NCBI RefSeq assembly: GCF_005234135.1
Contig: NZ_CP039964.1
Span: forward strand, 1,989,001 to 2,053,000
Length of the DNA stretch: 64,000 bases
Direction of reading: 5' to 3'
Source of the DNA: Pseudorhodobacter turbinis
Lineage (GTDB): Bacteria; Pseudomonadota; Alphaproteobacteria; Rhodobacterales; Rhodobacteraceae
Shown: positions 54,804 to 64,000 of the stretch, piece after piece
Layout of the letters: every line of letters begins with the position of its first letter
Numbering within the stretch: the stretch's first letter is position 1
Notes under the pieces: generated by a model
What the model saw: only the letters and a program-made list of their open reading frames with translations
Database searches by the model: none
What the model was told of the DNA's origin: nothing
Position numbers and translations under genes: made by a program

Positions 54804-56318
54804 CTACTCCTTTACCGCTGGAAGAACAGCATCGATATAAGCCGCCCGATCAAACAATTCGGCGCTGGTTTCACCCAGCCAATCGGTTACCGGCCCGGCC
54901 ATCACGGTCAGGGCCACAAGACCCGCCAGCAGTGCAAAGATCATGGCAAAAGCCAGCCCCTCGGGCTTGGCCTCGGGGCGGGCCTGACCTGTGGTGGTGG
55001 CATAGGCCTTCCAGAACACTTGCGACCCTGCGCGCGAAAACCCGACGATGGTGATCAGCGAGGTGATAAGGATCGCGCCCCAGATCATTGCCATATCCGG
55101 CCCGCGTGTGGCATCCATCACCAACAGCTTGCCTAAAAAGCCCGAGAGCGGCGGCATACCGGCCATTGCGATGGCACCGGCAAAGAACAGCGCCGATAGC
55201 AGCCCGTGCTGGGCAAAGGGCGGGAAGGATCCGCGGGTGCTATCGGTGCCGCGACGGTCTTGGACCATGTCAACGATCAAGAACAAGGCAGCCGTGGCAA
55301 GCGTCGAATGGATCATATAGTAAAGTGCGGCACTCATCGCTTCGGGGGTGAATTGCGACACTGCGATAAACAGCGTCCCCATTGACCCGATGGCAGCAAA
55401 GGCCACAAGCCGCGCAAGCCCCGTGGCGCCCATCACGCCCACCGCGCCCACGACCAGCGTGACAAGCGCGGCTGGCAGCAACAGATCGGCAAAGAACATG
55501 CCGGTTGCGGGCGTATCTGGCGGGAAGATCAGCGTATAAACGCGGATCACGGCATATGCGCCCACCTTGGTCATCACCGCAAAGAGGGCTGCCACCGGAC
55601 CGGGCGCAAAACTATAGGTTGCGGGCAGCCAGAATTGCAACGGCACCAACGCGCCTTTGACCGCAAAGACCAGCAGCAGCAGAACCGCCCCGACGCGCAT
55701 CAAGGCGGCGTCCCCTGCGGGCAGCGTCTGCATTTTCACTGCCAGATCGGCCATGTTCAATGTGCCCATCACCGAATAAACCGTGGCCAGCGCGAACAAA
55801 AACAGGGTCGAGCCGACAAGGTTAAAGGCGACATATTGCACGCCGGCCTTGAGCCGCTTTGCCCCGCCGCCATGGATCATCAGACCATAGCTTGCGATCA
55901 AGAGCACCTCAAAGAATACAAAGAGGTTAAAGGCATCCCCCGTCAGAAAGGCGCCAAAGAGGCCCATTAACTGAAACTGAAACAATGCGTGAAAATGGTT
56001 ACCGCGGGCATCCCAGTTGGTGCCAATGGCGTAGAGCTGCACCAATAATGCCAAAATCGCAGTAAGGGCGACCATCATCGCCGACAGACGGTCCAGCACC
56101 AACACGATGCCAAAGGGCGCATCCCAATTGCCGAGGAAATAGACCTCTGGCGGGTTGGTTGCGGCGGTGTAAAGCAGCATCAAGGAGATACCGACCAAAA
56201 CCACGGTGCCGCAGGTTGAAAAGATCCGCTGCAACGACAGATCGTGGCGCATCACCAAAACGATAAAGGGCGCCAGCATGGCCGGTAAGATGACGGGGGC
56301 GATGATCCAATGGTTCAT
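54804..56318 (-). CDS. phaD: Monovalent cation/H+ antiporter subunit D
   Basis: 504-aa polytopic protein homologous to complex I ND2/ND4/ND5. Proton-channel segments are LTGDAFNLFVFFEVLLIASYGLM (with the key glutamate), VKGALVPLQFWLPATYSFAPGPVAA (key lysine) and GFLGKLLVMDA. It overlaps phaC by 4 bases. Confidence 0.95.
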   Translation of the reverse strand: MNHWIIAPVILPAMLAPFIVLVMRHDLSLQRIFSTCGTVVLVGISLMLLYTAATNPPEVYFLGNWDAPFGIVLVLDRLSAMMVALTAILALLVQLYAIGTNWDARGNHFHALFQFQLMGLFGAFLTGDAFNLFVFFEVLLIASYGLMIHGGGAKRLKAGVQYVAFNLVGSTLFLFALATVYSVMGTLNMADLAVKMQTLPAGDAALMRVGAVLLLLVFAVKGALVPLQFWLPATYSFAPGPVAALFAVMTKVGAYAVIRVYTLIFPPDTPATGMFFADLLLPAALVTLVVGAVGVMGATGLARLVAFAAIGSMGTLFIAVSQFTPEAMSAALYYMIHSTLATAALFLIVDMVQDRRGTDSTRGSFPPFAQHGLLSALFFAGAIAMAGMPPLSGFLGKLLVMDATRGPDMAMIWGAILITSLITIVGFSRAGSQVFWKAYATTTGQARPEAKPEGLAFAMIFALLAGLVALTVMAGPVTDWLGETSAELFDRAAYIDAVLPAVKE

Positions 56319-56674
56319 TTCGCGCCCTCCTTTTCTTCATCGGATGCTTCGTCATCCTCCATCGCGATATAATCGTCGCCGGTTTCCAAAAAGGACCCCA
56401 GCGCCATCATCACGATGAGCGCGGTCATGCCAAAGCTGATAACAATCGCGGTCAGCACCAAGGCCTGTGTCAGCGGGTCGGTATAACCCGCCGCGTCCGC
56501 TGAGATGATGCCCGGCATGCCAATCGCCAAGCGTCCCGAGGCAAAGATAAACACGTTCACCGCATAGGATAGCACGGCCAACCCAACGATCACCGGAAAG
56601 GTGCGCTTGCGCAAGATCAGGTACAGCCCGCAAGCGGTCAACATCCCTACGGCAGAGGCTACTAGAAGTTCCAT
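56315..56674 (-). CDS. phaC: Monovalent cation/H+ antiporter subunit C
   Basis: 119-aa subunit homologous to complex I NuoK, three helices. Key stretches are TACGLYLILRKRTFPVIVGLA and GYTDPLTQALVLTAIVISFG. The C-terminus is strongly acidic. From MELLVASAVG (56674); the start lies 1 bp after the phaAB stop. Confidence 0.94.
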   Translation of the reverse strand: MELLVASAVGMLTACGLYLILRKRTFPVIVGLAVLSYAVNVFIFASGRLAIGMPGIISADAAGYTDPLTQALVLTAIVISFGMTALIVMMALGSFLETGDDYIAMEDDEASDEEKEGAK

Positions 56675-56675
56675 A

Positions 56676-59531
56676 TCAGTGCGCCCCCTCGGTTTTCTCA
56701 TCTTCATCGGGCTGGATATCGAAAGGCTCGATATTCACCGTTTCACCGGCCCGGATCGCGATACGGCTGATAGAGGCAAGCGCAAGCATCACCGCCCCAA
56801 CCACCGTCAGGAACACGCCCAGATCGAATATCGCGGCGGTCGCAAGCTCGAACTTTTCAATGAAGGGCAGTTTGACATAGCCGAAGCTGGAGGTCAGGAA
56901 CGGCCGCGCCGCAAACCATGAACCAACGCCGCAAAGCCCCGCAATCGTCACACCCCAGCCAATCAGCGCGTGGTAATCAATCCGTTGCCGTGCCGCCGCC
57001 CAACCGTAACCGGACGCCATATACTGCATGATCGTCGCAATCGCCACGACCAACCCCGCGACAAACCCGCCGCCCGGCTCATTATGGCCGCGCAGAAAGA
57101 TGTACACCCCGACAAGGATCGCAATCGGCAGGATCATCCGCGTTGCCACCACCAGCATCAAGGGGTGCCGGTCGCCCGCGCGTTTCTGATCGGGCATCCA
57201 AGCCAGCAGCCGGTCATTGGCCGGACCGCCACGCAGAAGCGCCTCGACCAGCGCGTAAATCACAAGGCCTGCGATACCCAGCACGGTGATCTCACCAAAG
57301 GTATCATAGCCACGGAAATCGACGAGGATTACATTGACAACATTGGTCCCGCCGCCGCCGGGTTTGGCATTGGCTAGGTGAAAATCAGAAATCGTCGGAA
57401 AGGCGAAATCGCGCATCATCAGGCCATAGATCAACGCGCCGATGCCAAGCCCCGCCACCGCTGCGATCAACCCGTCACGCCCACGCCGCCCTGCGGTGCT
57501 TTCGACAGGGCTTTCCTTGGGCAGGAAGTTCAACGCCAGCAAAAGCAGCATGACGGTCGCAACCTCAACGCTGATCTGGGTCAGCGCAAGGTCGGGTGCC
57601 GAAAGGTACACAAAGCCGACAGAAACCATCAGGCCGATCACGCCCACCAGCACCAGCGCCAGCAAACGGTTGCGGTGGAAGGTGAACAGCGAAACCGTCG
57701 CCCCCATCAACAAAACCCAGCCGATAAAGGGGACCACGTGAATCGGGGTCATCGCCCGCGTGCCGACACTATGAGTGCCGGTTGCATAGGCATAATAGCC
57801 CGCCAGCAGAATAGTTACCGTTGCAATTGCGGCATAACGGGCAAAGGAGCCGTCGTGCATTTTGTCGGTGATGCTGCGGGACAGCCGGGCAAAAGGTTCC
57901 ATCAGCCCGTCAAAGATTGCCTTCGCCTCAGGGCGCGGGGTGGACAGCCAAACCGCATCCATCGGACGGTGCAGGGCCAACAGCAACAAGCCGCCGCCAA
58001 CCGCGATCATCGACATCCAGAGGGCGGGCACAAAGCCGTGCCAATGGCTGATGTAAACCTCGGCCTCGGCGCCGATCACGGCGCTGGCGGTGGTGCGGAC
58101 CAAATCGCCAACCGTGGTCATCGGCATGATGCCAATCGCAATTACCAAAGCCGCCAGAAGTGCCGGCGCCGCCCACATGCCAAAGCCCGGGTCATGCGGC
58201 TTGGACGGGTAATCATCGCGCACTGGCCCAAGGAAGGTATGGGCGATCAGCCGGAAGGAATAGGCAACCGAGAACACCGCCCCGATGGTCGCCAGAACCG
58301 GCATCAGCCATGCATTACCCATCCAGAGGGTGTGCGAGGCCTCCTCCAGCATCAACTCTTTGGACAAGAACCCGTTGAGCGGCGGAATCCCTGCCATCGA
58401 CAGTGCGGTCACGCAAACAATGGTAAAGGTGATCGGCATCAGATGCCGCAGCCCGCCAAGCCGTTTGATATCGCGTGTGTGGGTTTCATGGTCCACGATC
58501 CCCGCGCTCATGAACAAAGCGGCTTTGAAGGTGGCGTGGTTGATGATGTGGAACACCGCAACCACCGCCGCCGCAGGTGTGCCAAAGCCCAAAAGCATGG
58601 TGATCAGGCCCAAGTGCGACACGGTGGAATAGGCCAGAAGCGCCTTCAGATCATCCTTGAACAGCGCGATCTTGGCGGCCATCACCATGGTGATAAGGCC
58701 CGTGGTGGCGACGATATAGAACCACTCGGGCGTACCGGCCAGAACCGGCCACATGCGCGCCATCAGGAACAACCCCGCCTTCACCATGGTCGCAGAGTGC
58801 AGATAGGCCGAAACCGGCGTCGGCGCGGCCATCGCATGGGGCAACCAGAAATGGAACGGGAACTGTGCCGATTTGGTGAAAGCCCCGATCAAGATCAGGA
58901 TCAACGCTGGCAAATACCAGTCGGATGCTTGGATCAGGTCCTTGTTCTCCAAAATCACCGTCAGCTCATACGACCCGACGATATGGCCAAGGATCATCAT
59001 CCCCGCGATCATGGCCAACCCGCCTGCACCTGTCACCGTAAGGGCCATACGCGCGCCTTGGCGACCCTCGGGAAGGTGCTTCCAATAGCCGATCAACAAG
59101 AAGGACGAAAGCGATGTAAGCTCCCAGAAGACAAGCAAAAGCAATATGTTGTCGGAAAGAACGATCCCGACCATCGCGCCTTGGAACATCAGCAGGTAGC
59201 TGTAGAACTGTCCCATCGGGTCCTTAGAGGACAGGTAGAACCGCGCATAAAGGATGATCAACAAGCCGATCCCAAGGATCAGCCCCGCAAACAGCAGCCC
59301 CAGCCCGTCAAGGAAAAACGTCGCATTCAGCCCCAATACGGGCAGCCACTCGATCTGGGTGGTGATCACCTCACCGCGCATCACGGCAGGGGCGTGCATC
59401 AGAATGCCTAGTAACGCGAGGGCCGTCACCAGCCCCGTAACAGTGGCACAGGCATTACGCCCCGCACGGATCAAAAGGCCGGGAAGCAGTGCGCCAAGAA
59501 AGGGCAGTGCGGCGATCAGGGCAAGGGACAT
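56676..59531 (-). CDS. phaAB: Monovalent cation/H+ antiporter fused subunit A/B
   Basis: 951-aa subunit. The N-terminal two-thirds is MrpA (NuoL-like: FWELTSLSSFLLIGYW, TKSAQFPFHFWLPHAMAAPTPVSAYLHSA, HIINHATFKAALFMSAG), followed by the MrpA C-terminal part and a MrpB-like domain (about 800-940: LPIAILVGVYIFLRGHNEPGGGFVAGL). Fusion of A and B is the PhaAB arrangement of Sinorhizobium/Rhodobacter-type antiporters. The start is MSLALIAALPFLGALLPG (ATG 59531). First gene of a six-gene Na+/K+-H+ antiporter operon for pH and salt homeostasis. Confidence 0.95.
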   Translation of the reverse strand: MSLALIAALPFLGALLPGLLIRAGRNACATVTGLVTALALLGILMHAPAVMRGEVITTQIEWLPVLGLNATFFLDGLGLLFAGLILGIGLLIILYARFYLSSKDPMGQFYSYLLMFQGAMVGIVLSDNILLLLVFWELTSLSSFLLIGYWKHLPEGRQGARMALTVTGAGGLAMIAGMMILGHIVGSYELTVILENKDLIQASDWYLPALILILIGAFTKSAQFPFHFWLPHAMAAPTPVSAYLHSATMVKAGLFLMARMWPVLAGTPEWFYIVATTGLITMVMAAKIALFKDDLKALLAYSTVSHLGLITMLLGFGTPAAAVVAVFHIINHATFKAALFMSAGIVDHETHTRDIKRLGGLRHLMPITFTIVCVTALSMAGIPPLNGFLSKELMLEEASHTLWMGNAWLMPVLATIGAVFSVAYSFRLIAHTFLGPVRDDYPSKPHDPGFGMWAAPALLAALVIAIGIMPMTTVGDLVRTTASAVIGAEAEVYISHWHGFVPALWMSMIAVGGGLLLLALHRPMDAVWLSTPRPEAKAIFDGLMEPFARLSRSITDKMHDGSFARYAAIATVTILLAGYYAYATGTHSVGTRAMTPIHVVPFIGWVLLMGATVSLFTFHRNRLLALVLVGVIGLMVSVGFVYLSAPDLALTQISVEVATVMLLLLALNFLPKESPVESTAGRRGRDGLIAAVAGLGIGALIYGLMMRDFAFPTISDFHLANAKPGGGGTNVVNVILVDFRGYDTFGEITVLGIAGLVIYALVEALLRGGPANDRLLAWMPDQKRAGDRHPLMLVVATRMILPIAILVGVYIFLRGHNEPGGGFVAGLVVAIATIMQYMASGYGWAAARQRIDYHALIGWGVTIAGLCGVGSWFAARPFLTSSFGYVKLPFIEKFELATAAIFDLGVFLTVVGAVMLALASISRIAIRAGETVNIEPFDIQPDEDEKTEGAH

Positions 59532-59727
59532 TGTTTTGTTCCGTTCTTTGCTCGGGTCGTCAAATATGAAAATACGGTCACAAACTGCGCGACCGTTCTC
59601 CCCTCTTTTACTGTGGGACTGCCCGCCGCCTGTCAAGCCAAACCGGAACCGAAAGCCACGAAAACCAAAGTCAATTTGCCGCAACCCCGGCTTTTATTTC
59701 GGAAAATCCGCTTTGCTAGGCCGCGGT

Positions 59728-60993
59728 TTATCCGTTTTCGCGCAAGACCTGTCCCGCAAGGTAAAGGGATCCGCAAATCAAAACCCTTGCGCCCGGTTCA
59801 GCCGCGACAATTGCACGCAGCGCATCCAGAACCGAGGCTTTTTCCACCGCCACCATACCGGTTTGCGCGGCGGCGTCACTGGTGACGCTTGCGGGCAAGG
59901 TTGCCGCCTCTCCGGGGATAGAGACTGCCGACAGACTGGCGACATGCGGCACAAGAGGGCGCAGATAGCCGCTGATATCCTTGGTGTTGAGCATCCCGCA
60001 AATCAGGTGTGTGGGACGTTTTGGCATTGCCCCCAGCGTGGCGGCAATCGCGTTGCCCCCTGCCGGATTATGGCCGCCATCAAGCCAGATCTCGGCATTC
60101 GGGGCGGCCTCAACCAATGGCCCTTTGCGCAGGCGTTGCATGCGGGCGGGCCATTCGGCGCGGGTCAGGGCCTCGGCATCGCCCACGCCCAAAACGCGCA
60201 AGGCCATCAGTGCCGCACCGGCATTTTGCACCTGATGCGGGCCGGGAAGCTTGGGCAAGGGCAGGTCGAGCAAGCCGTTTTCATCCTGAAACACCATGCG
60301 GCCACGATCTTCAAAGCAGTGCCACTGTTGACCATAAACATAAAGTGGGGCTGATAGGCGGGTGGCGCGGGCCTCGATCACGGCCAAGGCCTCATCCTCT
60401 TGGGGGCCGACCACACAAGGCACGCGGCGCTTCATGATGCCGGCTTTCTCAGCGGTGATCAGGGGCAGGGTGTCGCCCAGATATTGTTGATGGTCCAAAG
60501 ATACCGGCGTGATGATGGTCAGCGCAGGTGCCTCAATGACATTGGTCGCATCCAAGCGCCCGCCAAGCCCGACTTCCAGCAACAGATAGTCCGCAGGCGT
60601 GCGCGAAAACGCCAGCATGGCGGCGCAGGTTGTTGCCTCAAAGAAGGTGATCGGATCGGGGCCGTTGGCGGAAATACAGTCATCCAGCAGGGCCGACAGC
60701 GCGTCCTCGCCAATCAGTTCCCCCGCCAGCCGGATGCGTTCATGAAAGCGCGCCAGATGCGGGCTGGTATAGGCATGGACACGCAGGCCCGCCCCCTCCA
60801 GCCCCGCGCGGATCATGGCCTGGGTGCTGCCCTTGCCATTGGTTCCGGCCAGATGGATCACCGGCGGCAGGTTGCGTTCGGGATGGCCGAGGGCCGCCAG
60901 CAGGCGTTCCATCCGGTCCAGCGTCAGGTCGATGATCTTCGGATGAAGCGTCATCATCCGTTCTAAAAGCACGTCAGAGCCGGGCTGGCTCAT
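59728..60993 (-). CDS. folC: Folylpolyglutamate synthase / dihydrofolate synthase
   Basis: Adds glutamate to (dihydro)folate, 421 aa, Mur-ligase superfamily. P-loop [15 protein letters not shown], the omega/SPH loop [39 protein letters not shown] and [10 protein letters not shown] are all present. It overlaps accD by 4 bases, the common accD-folC arrangement. Confidence 0.95.
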   Translation of the reverse strand: MSQPGSDVLLERMMTLHPKIIDLTLDRMERLLAALGHPERNLPPVIHLAGTNGKGSTQAMIRAGLEGAGLRVHAYTSPHLARFHERIRLAGELIGEDALSALLDDCISANGPDPITFFEATTCAAMLAFSRTPADYLLLEVGLGGRLDATNVIEAPALTIITPVSLDHQQYLGDTLPLITAEKAGIMKRRVPCVVGPQEDEALAVIEARATRLSAPLYVYGQQWHCFEDRGRMVFQDENGLLDLPLPKLPGPHQVQNAGAALMALRVLGVGDAEALTRAEWPARMQRLRKGPLVEAAPNAEIWLDGGHNPAGGNAIAATLGAMPKRPTHLICGMLNTKDISGYLRPLVPHVASLSAVSIPGEAATLPASVTSDAAAQTGMVAVEKASVLDALRAIVAAEPGARVLICGSLYLAGQVLRENG

Positions 60994-61973
60994 GCTTTGT
61001 CGGCCTTCTTTTCCGGTTTTGGTTCCGGCTTTGCCTCGGGGGCCTCGGGCTCAACCGCAGGGGCCTCGGGGGCGGCAGGGGCCAATTCGGGTTCCGGTGC
61101 GGGCAGCTCTCCGCGCACGGCGGGGGGCTGTTTGGTCAGCATCCGCAGAACGGTTGTCAGCTCATCGCGCAGATCCTTGCGGTGGGTCACGCGGTCAAGC
61201 ATCCCATGGTCCAGCAGATATTCCGCACGCTGGAACCCTTCGGGCAGCTTTTCACGGATGGTTTGTTCAATCACACGGGGGCCTGCAAAACAGATTAGCG
61301 CGTTCGGCTCTGCGATCTGCACATCGCCCAGCATGGCATAAGAGGCCGTGACCCCGCCTGTGGTCGGATGTGTCAGCACCACGATATAGGGCAGGTTCGC
61401 CTCTTTCAGCATTTGCACGGCGACAGTGGTGCGCGGCATCTGCATCAGGGACAAGATTCCTTCTTGCATCCGCGCCCCGCCCGAGGCGGAAAACAGCACC
61501 AAGGGCCGCTTCAACTTTACCGCGCGTTCTGCGGCGGCAAGCATGGCGTTGCCGACATACATCCCCATCGATCCCGCCATAAACGAGAAATCCTGCCCTA
61601 TGGCAACAATAGGCGTGCGCGCAATCTCGCCCTCGACCACCAGCATCGAATCTTTTTCACCGCTGGCTTTTTGCGCCGCTTTCAAGCGCTCGGGATATTT
61701 CTTCTGGTCGCGGAAGTGCAGCGGGTCGGTGACCGGCTCTGGCACTTTCAGCTCGGTGAAAATCCCGCCATCAAACAGCGCGGTAAAGCGTTCGCGCGGC
61801 GTGATCGCCATATGGTGATTGCAAGAGGTGCAAACGTTCAGGTTATCCTTCAACTCCCGGTGAAACAGCATCGTTCCGCATTCGGGGCATTTGGTCCACA
61901 AGTTTTCCGGCACCTCACGGCGCGAAAAGAGGGAGTTGATAGTGGGGCGAACGTAATTGGTAATCCAGTTCAT
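60990..61973 (-). CDS. accD: Acetyl-CoA carboxylase carboxyltransferase subunit beta
   Basis: Beta half of carboxyltransferase, 327 aa; partner AccA is at 11400-12359. The N-terminal zinc ribbon has four cysteines (CPECGTMLF and VCTSC), then the crotonase core ([51 protein letters not shown]). The last 40 residues are a low-complexity Pro/Glu/Ala/Lys tail not needed for the fold. Confidence 0.96.
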   Translation of the reverse strand: MNWITNYVRPTINSLFSRREVPENLWTKCPECGTMLFHRELKDNLNVCTSCNHHMAITPRERFTALFDGGIFTELKVPEPVTDPLHFRDQKKYPERLKAAQKASGEKDSMLVVEGEIARTPIVAIGQDFSFMAGSMGMYVGNAMLAAAERAVKLKRPLVLFSASGGARMQEGILSLMQMPRTTVAVQMLKEANLPYIVVLTHPTTGGVTASYAMLGDVQIAEPNALICFAGPRVIEQTIREKLPEGFQRAEYLLDHGMLDRVTHRKDLRDELTTVLRMLTKQPPAVRGELPAPEPELAPAAPEAPAVEPEAPEAKPEPKPEKKADKA

Positions 61974-62069
61974 CGGTGCTATGCCCTTTGGTCACTCTAG
62001 CTTACCGTTCAGATAAGCGCATAGAGGTGGAAATGCAAATAGGATGGCGCAACGAATTGCATGTGGGGC

Positions 62070-62834
62070 TTAGGCCACATCCCGCGCCAAAAGTTGCCCG
62101 CCGGGGCCGGATTTCACCTCAAAGCGGCTGATCTTGCGCATCAGGTCGGAAAGCTTGGCGCTGCCATAGGTGCGCGTGTCGAAATCGGGCGCGCCTTGGG
62201 TGATATACTGGCCGATCTGCCCCAAAGAATACCATTCGCCCTCTTGCTCGATCGCGCGCATGGCGGCGATGATGAGGGGGATGGCCTTGATCGGGGATTC
62301 TTTTGGCGGGCGTGCGGGGGCGGGCTGTTCGTGCATCACATCGCGGTCCGGCTTGGGGGCGGGCTGTGCCGGTGTTTCTTCGGGCTCATCATCATCGCCA
62401 AGGTTTTCAACATAGATAAACCGTTTGCAGGCCATGCGGAACGCCTCGGGGGTTTTCTTTTCGCCGATGCCGTAAACATCCAGCCCTTGTTCACGGATAC
62501 GGGCCGCAAGCCGGGTGAAATCACTGTCAGAGCTGACCAGAACAAAGCCGTCAAATAGCCCCGAATGGAGGAAATCCATCGCGGCAATCACAAGGCCGAT
62601 ATCGCTGGCGTTCTTGCCGCGCGTGTTGGAAAACTGCTGATCCGCAACAAGCCCCAATGCCGCCACCTGCCGCGCCCAACCGCCCAGCCGTTGCGCCGAC
62701 CAATCGCCATAGATGCGGCGCACTGAGGCCTCGCCCAGGCCGGCAATTTCTTCAAAGATTGCCTCGGCATAGGAGGCGGGTACGTTATCGGCATCAATCA
62801 ATACCGCAAGACGGGGGGCACGCATGTTGGTCAT
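62070..62834 (-). CDS. NYN-domain protein with C-terminal OST-HTH/LOTUS domain
   Basis: 254-aa cytoplasmic protein. The N-terminal NYN (PIN-like nuclease) domain has the acidic residues of LAVLIDADNVP, the KNASDIGLVIAAMDFLH segment and LVSSDSDFTRLAARIREQG. A Pro-rich acidic linker (DDDEPEETPAQPAPKP) leads to a LOTUS/OST-HTH domain (YSLGQIGQYITQGAPDFDTRTYG, KLSDLMRKISRFEV). NYN-LOTUS proteins are proposed RNases or RNA-binding proteins with RNA-recognition by LOTUS. No partner gene is adjacent except accD, 96 bp away. Confidence 0.85.
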   Translation of the reverse strand: MTNMRAPRLAVLIDADNVPASYAEAIFEEIAGLGEASVRRIYGDWSAQRLGGWARQVAALGLVADQQFSNTRGKNASDIGLVIAAMDFLHSGLFDGFVLVSSDSDFTRLAARIREQGLDVYGIGEKKTPEAFRMACKRFIYVENLGDDDEPEETPAQPAPKPDRDVMHEQPAPARPPKESPIKAIPLIIAAMRAIEQEGEWYSLGQIGQYITQGAPDFDTRTYGSAKLSDLMRKISRFEVKSGPGGQLLARDVA

Positions 62835-62906
62835 GGAAAAAAGATCCTTTCGCAGTTGTGGCAACCCTATCAAGGCCCGCATGGATTAGACAGGGGGGAG
62901 CACAGC

Positions 62907-62943
62907 AAAAAGGGCCGACGCCAAACGGTGCCAGCCCCCTTTT
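62907..62943 (-). terminator. Terminator of the cytochrome c' gene
   Basis: On the minus strand an imperfect GC-rich hairpin (two mismatches, two-base bulge) is followed by TTTTT. It lies about 15 bp after the stop codon. Confidence 0.5.
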
Positions 62944-62957
62944 ATCGCCTCAAAGGC

Positions 62958-63398
62958 TTATTTCTTGGCGCGGAAATCGCTGTGGCATGATTTGCAAGAT
63001 CCACCGATCGCGCCCATGCCAGCCTGGACCCCTTCGACCGAGGAGACATCCATTGCGTTCGCAGCCGTTTCCAGTGCCTCTGCCTTTTCAACAAAGCCTT
63101 CCATGTTCATCCAGATGTCGGGACGGGCCTCGGACACAGGGTCGTCGGCCTCTTCCTCGAACACGGCGGGGATTTCGGCGGCGGCGGCGGCAAGAGCGGC
63201 CTGTGCAGCCGATGCGGCGCTTGCATCAAAGGCGGCTTTGCCTTGGGCCATATCGCCCAGAACCTTGGTGTTTGCCCCGACAATGCCCATCACATCCATC
63301 CGCGCTTTGACAGTTGGATTCTCGACGCCTTCTTTGGCGATGGCGGCACCTGCGGTCAGGGTCAGGCCGAGGATTAAGGCTTTGGCTACGAATCGCAT
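62958..63398 (-). CDS. Cytochrome c'
   Basis: 146-aa periplasmic four-helix-bundle cytochrome. ATG 63398 has AAGGAG upstream; signal peptide MRFVAKALILGLTLTAGAAIA. The single heme site CKSCH sits close to the C-terminus (GGSCKSCHSDFRAKK), the position typical of cytochrome c'. The family binds NO and CO and protects against NO. The central region is unusually rich in alanine. Confidence 0.88.
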   Translation of the reverse strand: MRFVAKALILGLTLTAGAAIAKEGVENPTVKARMDVMGIVGANTKVLGDMAQGKAAFDASAASAAQAALAAAAAEIPAVFEEEADDPVSEARPDIWMNMEGFVEKAEALETAANAMDVSSVEGVQAGMGAIGGSCKSCHSDFRAKK

Positions 63399-63517
63399 AT
63401 TTGTCGCTCCTTTTCGTTTCTGAGAGGCAGTATAGCTGCGACATTCTGTCAGAATAGCCGTGAACACGACTTAATGCCAAATTGTCACGCCAATGTCATA
63501 GCGGCGAGGGCTATGGA

Positions 63518-64000
63518 CTAGCCGTCGGCCAAATGCCGTTCACCACGTGCGTGCGAAAGGGCGATTTGCTTTTGGCGTTCGCGGAACCGTTCACGGTCGG
63601 CATCCGTATGCTCGTTAATGCACTGATGGCAGGACACGCCTTCTTCATAGGCCCTGTGCGTCAGGTCCTCGGGGGCAAGCGGTCGGCGGCAGGCGTGGCA
63701 ATTGGAATAGGGGCCGGGAACCAGCCCGTGACCGACCGAAACGCGGTTGTCGAAAACATAGCACTCACCGTTCCACCGGCTTTCCTCGGGGGGCATTTCC
63801 TCAAGATACTTCAGGATGCCGCCTTTCAGGTGATAGACATCTTCTATCCCTTGCCCGATCAAGTAATTCGTTGATTTTTCACAGCGAATTCCGCCGGTGC
63901 AAAACATCGCGATGCGCTTGTTGTGGAAACGATCCTTATTCGCCTCCCACCATGCGGGAAACTCACGGAAGGATTTGGTTTCCGGGTCGATCGCCCCTTC
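63518..64000 (-). CDS. trhO: tRNA uridine(34) hydroxylase TrhO, C-terminal part (cut by the window edge)
   Basis: Rhodanese-like enzyme that hydroxylates U34 of tRNA (YceA family). The visible 160 residues run off the window end in frame ([18 protein letters not shown]...), so the N-terminus is missing. The active-site loop is CTGGIRCEK, followed by [19 protein letters not shown], the [12 protein letters not shown] segment and a C-terminal cysteine set (CHACRRPL...CHQCINEH) likely to bind zinc. Confidence 0.92.
   Translation of the reverse strand, partial: EGAIDPETKSFREFPAWWEANKDRFHNKRIAMFCTGGIRCEKSTNYLIGQGIEDVYHLKGGILKYLEEMPPEESRWNGECYVFDNRVSVGHGLVPGPYSNCHACRRPLAPEDLTHRAYEEGVSCHQCINEHTDADRERFRERQKQIALSHARGERHLADG

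Noticed and set aside
57378..59411. 677-residue open frame on the plus strand
   Set aside because: It lies antisense to phaAB, is very rich in Arg/His/Gln, and has no domain or ribosome site.
59607..59636. TTGACA (minus strand, 59636-59631) as -35 of a phaAB promoter
   Set aside because: No acceptable -10 hexamer lies 16-18 bases downstream (only AGTAAA-like), so it is not called.
1..64000. CRISPR arrays, tRNA/rRNA genes, insertion sequences, prophage or defence islands
   Set aside because: No regularly spaced repeats, tRNA-like cloverleaf, transposase, integrase or phage-like genes were recognised; codon use looks even throughout.

Overview
The window is a GC-rich, densely coded chromosomal segment of an alphaproteobacterium, most likely a marine Rhodobacteraceae (Roseobacter-type) strain. 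The grounds are: a VPLPA-CTERM protein (a sorting tail typical of Rhodobacterales), a ccoNOQP-ccoGHIS cluster next to a divergent uspA with FnrL-type boxes, many TRAP/ABC uptake operons, a phaAB-C-D-E-F-G antiporter, and a bacterial ALDH16-deoC pair. I saw no tRNA or rRNA gene, insertion sequence, prophage gene, integrase or CRISPR array, and no convincing pseudogene. This reads as core plus transport genome, not a mobile island.

Layout. 1-3.1 kb: a LacI-operator-controlled sugar ABC transporter. 3.2-6.7 kb: rimO and an AsmA-like protein. 6.9-11.3 kb: leucine biosynthesis (leuC, leuD, an exported EEP-fold protein, leuB). 11.4-13.1 kb: accA (minus) and a DUF4304-like protein. 13.2-16.0 kb: a TRAP transporter (dctPQM). 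16.0-17.6 kb (minus): a small exported protein and a leishmanolysin-like metalloprotease with a VPLPA-CTERM tail. 17.8-23.3 kb (minus): oppABCDF. 23.6-25.4 kb: an SLC13-type permease. 25.4-32.3 kb (minus): a Liv-type ABC transporter in one run with an M81 (MlrC-like) metallopeptidase and a GntR/FCD regulator. 32.6-39.6 kb (plus): mscS, rsfS, rlmH, gpmI, an EnvC-like protein, ctpA, rppH. 39.7-41.5 kb: a PRC-barrel protein and uspA. 41.7-50.2 kb: cbb3 oxidase structural genes, a uracil-DNA-glycosylase-like gene, and the ccoGHIS assembly genes; ccoS is a 52-aa ORF. 50.25-59.5 kb (minus): ALDH16, deoC and the six-gene Pha/Mrp antiporter. 59.7-62.8 kb (minus): folC, accD, a NYN-LOTUS protein. 62.9-64.0 kb (minus): cytochrome c' and the C-terminal part of trhO, cut by the window edge.

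How it works together. Four separate binding-protein-dependent uptake systems (sugar ABC, TRAP, Opp, Liv) each have a GC-rich stem-loop directly after the binding-protein gene, an arrangement that raises binding protein over membrane components. The low-oxygen respiration block is wired by three FNR-type boxes: two between uspA and ccoN, 32 bp apart centre to centre, and one before ccoG. DeoC and the two-domain ALDH16 would turn deoxyribose-5-phosphate into glyceraldehyde-3-phosphate and then acetate from acetaldehyde.

I did not find a clearly new defence or mobile system. The parts most worth following are the Liv/M81/GntR operon, the VPLPA-anchored leishmanolysin-like protease, the ALDH16-deoC pair, the NYN-LOTUS protein, and the repeated post-binding-protein stem-loops.
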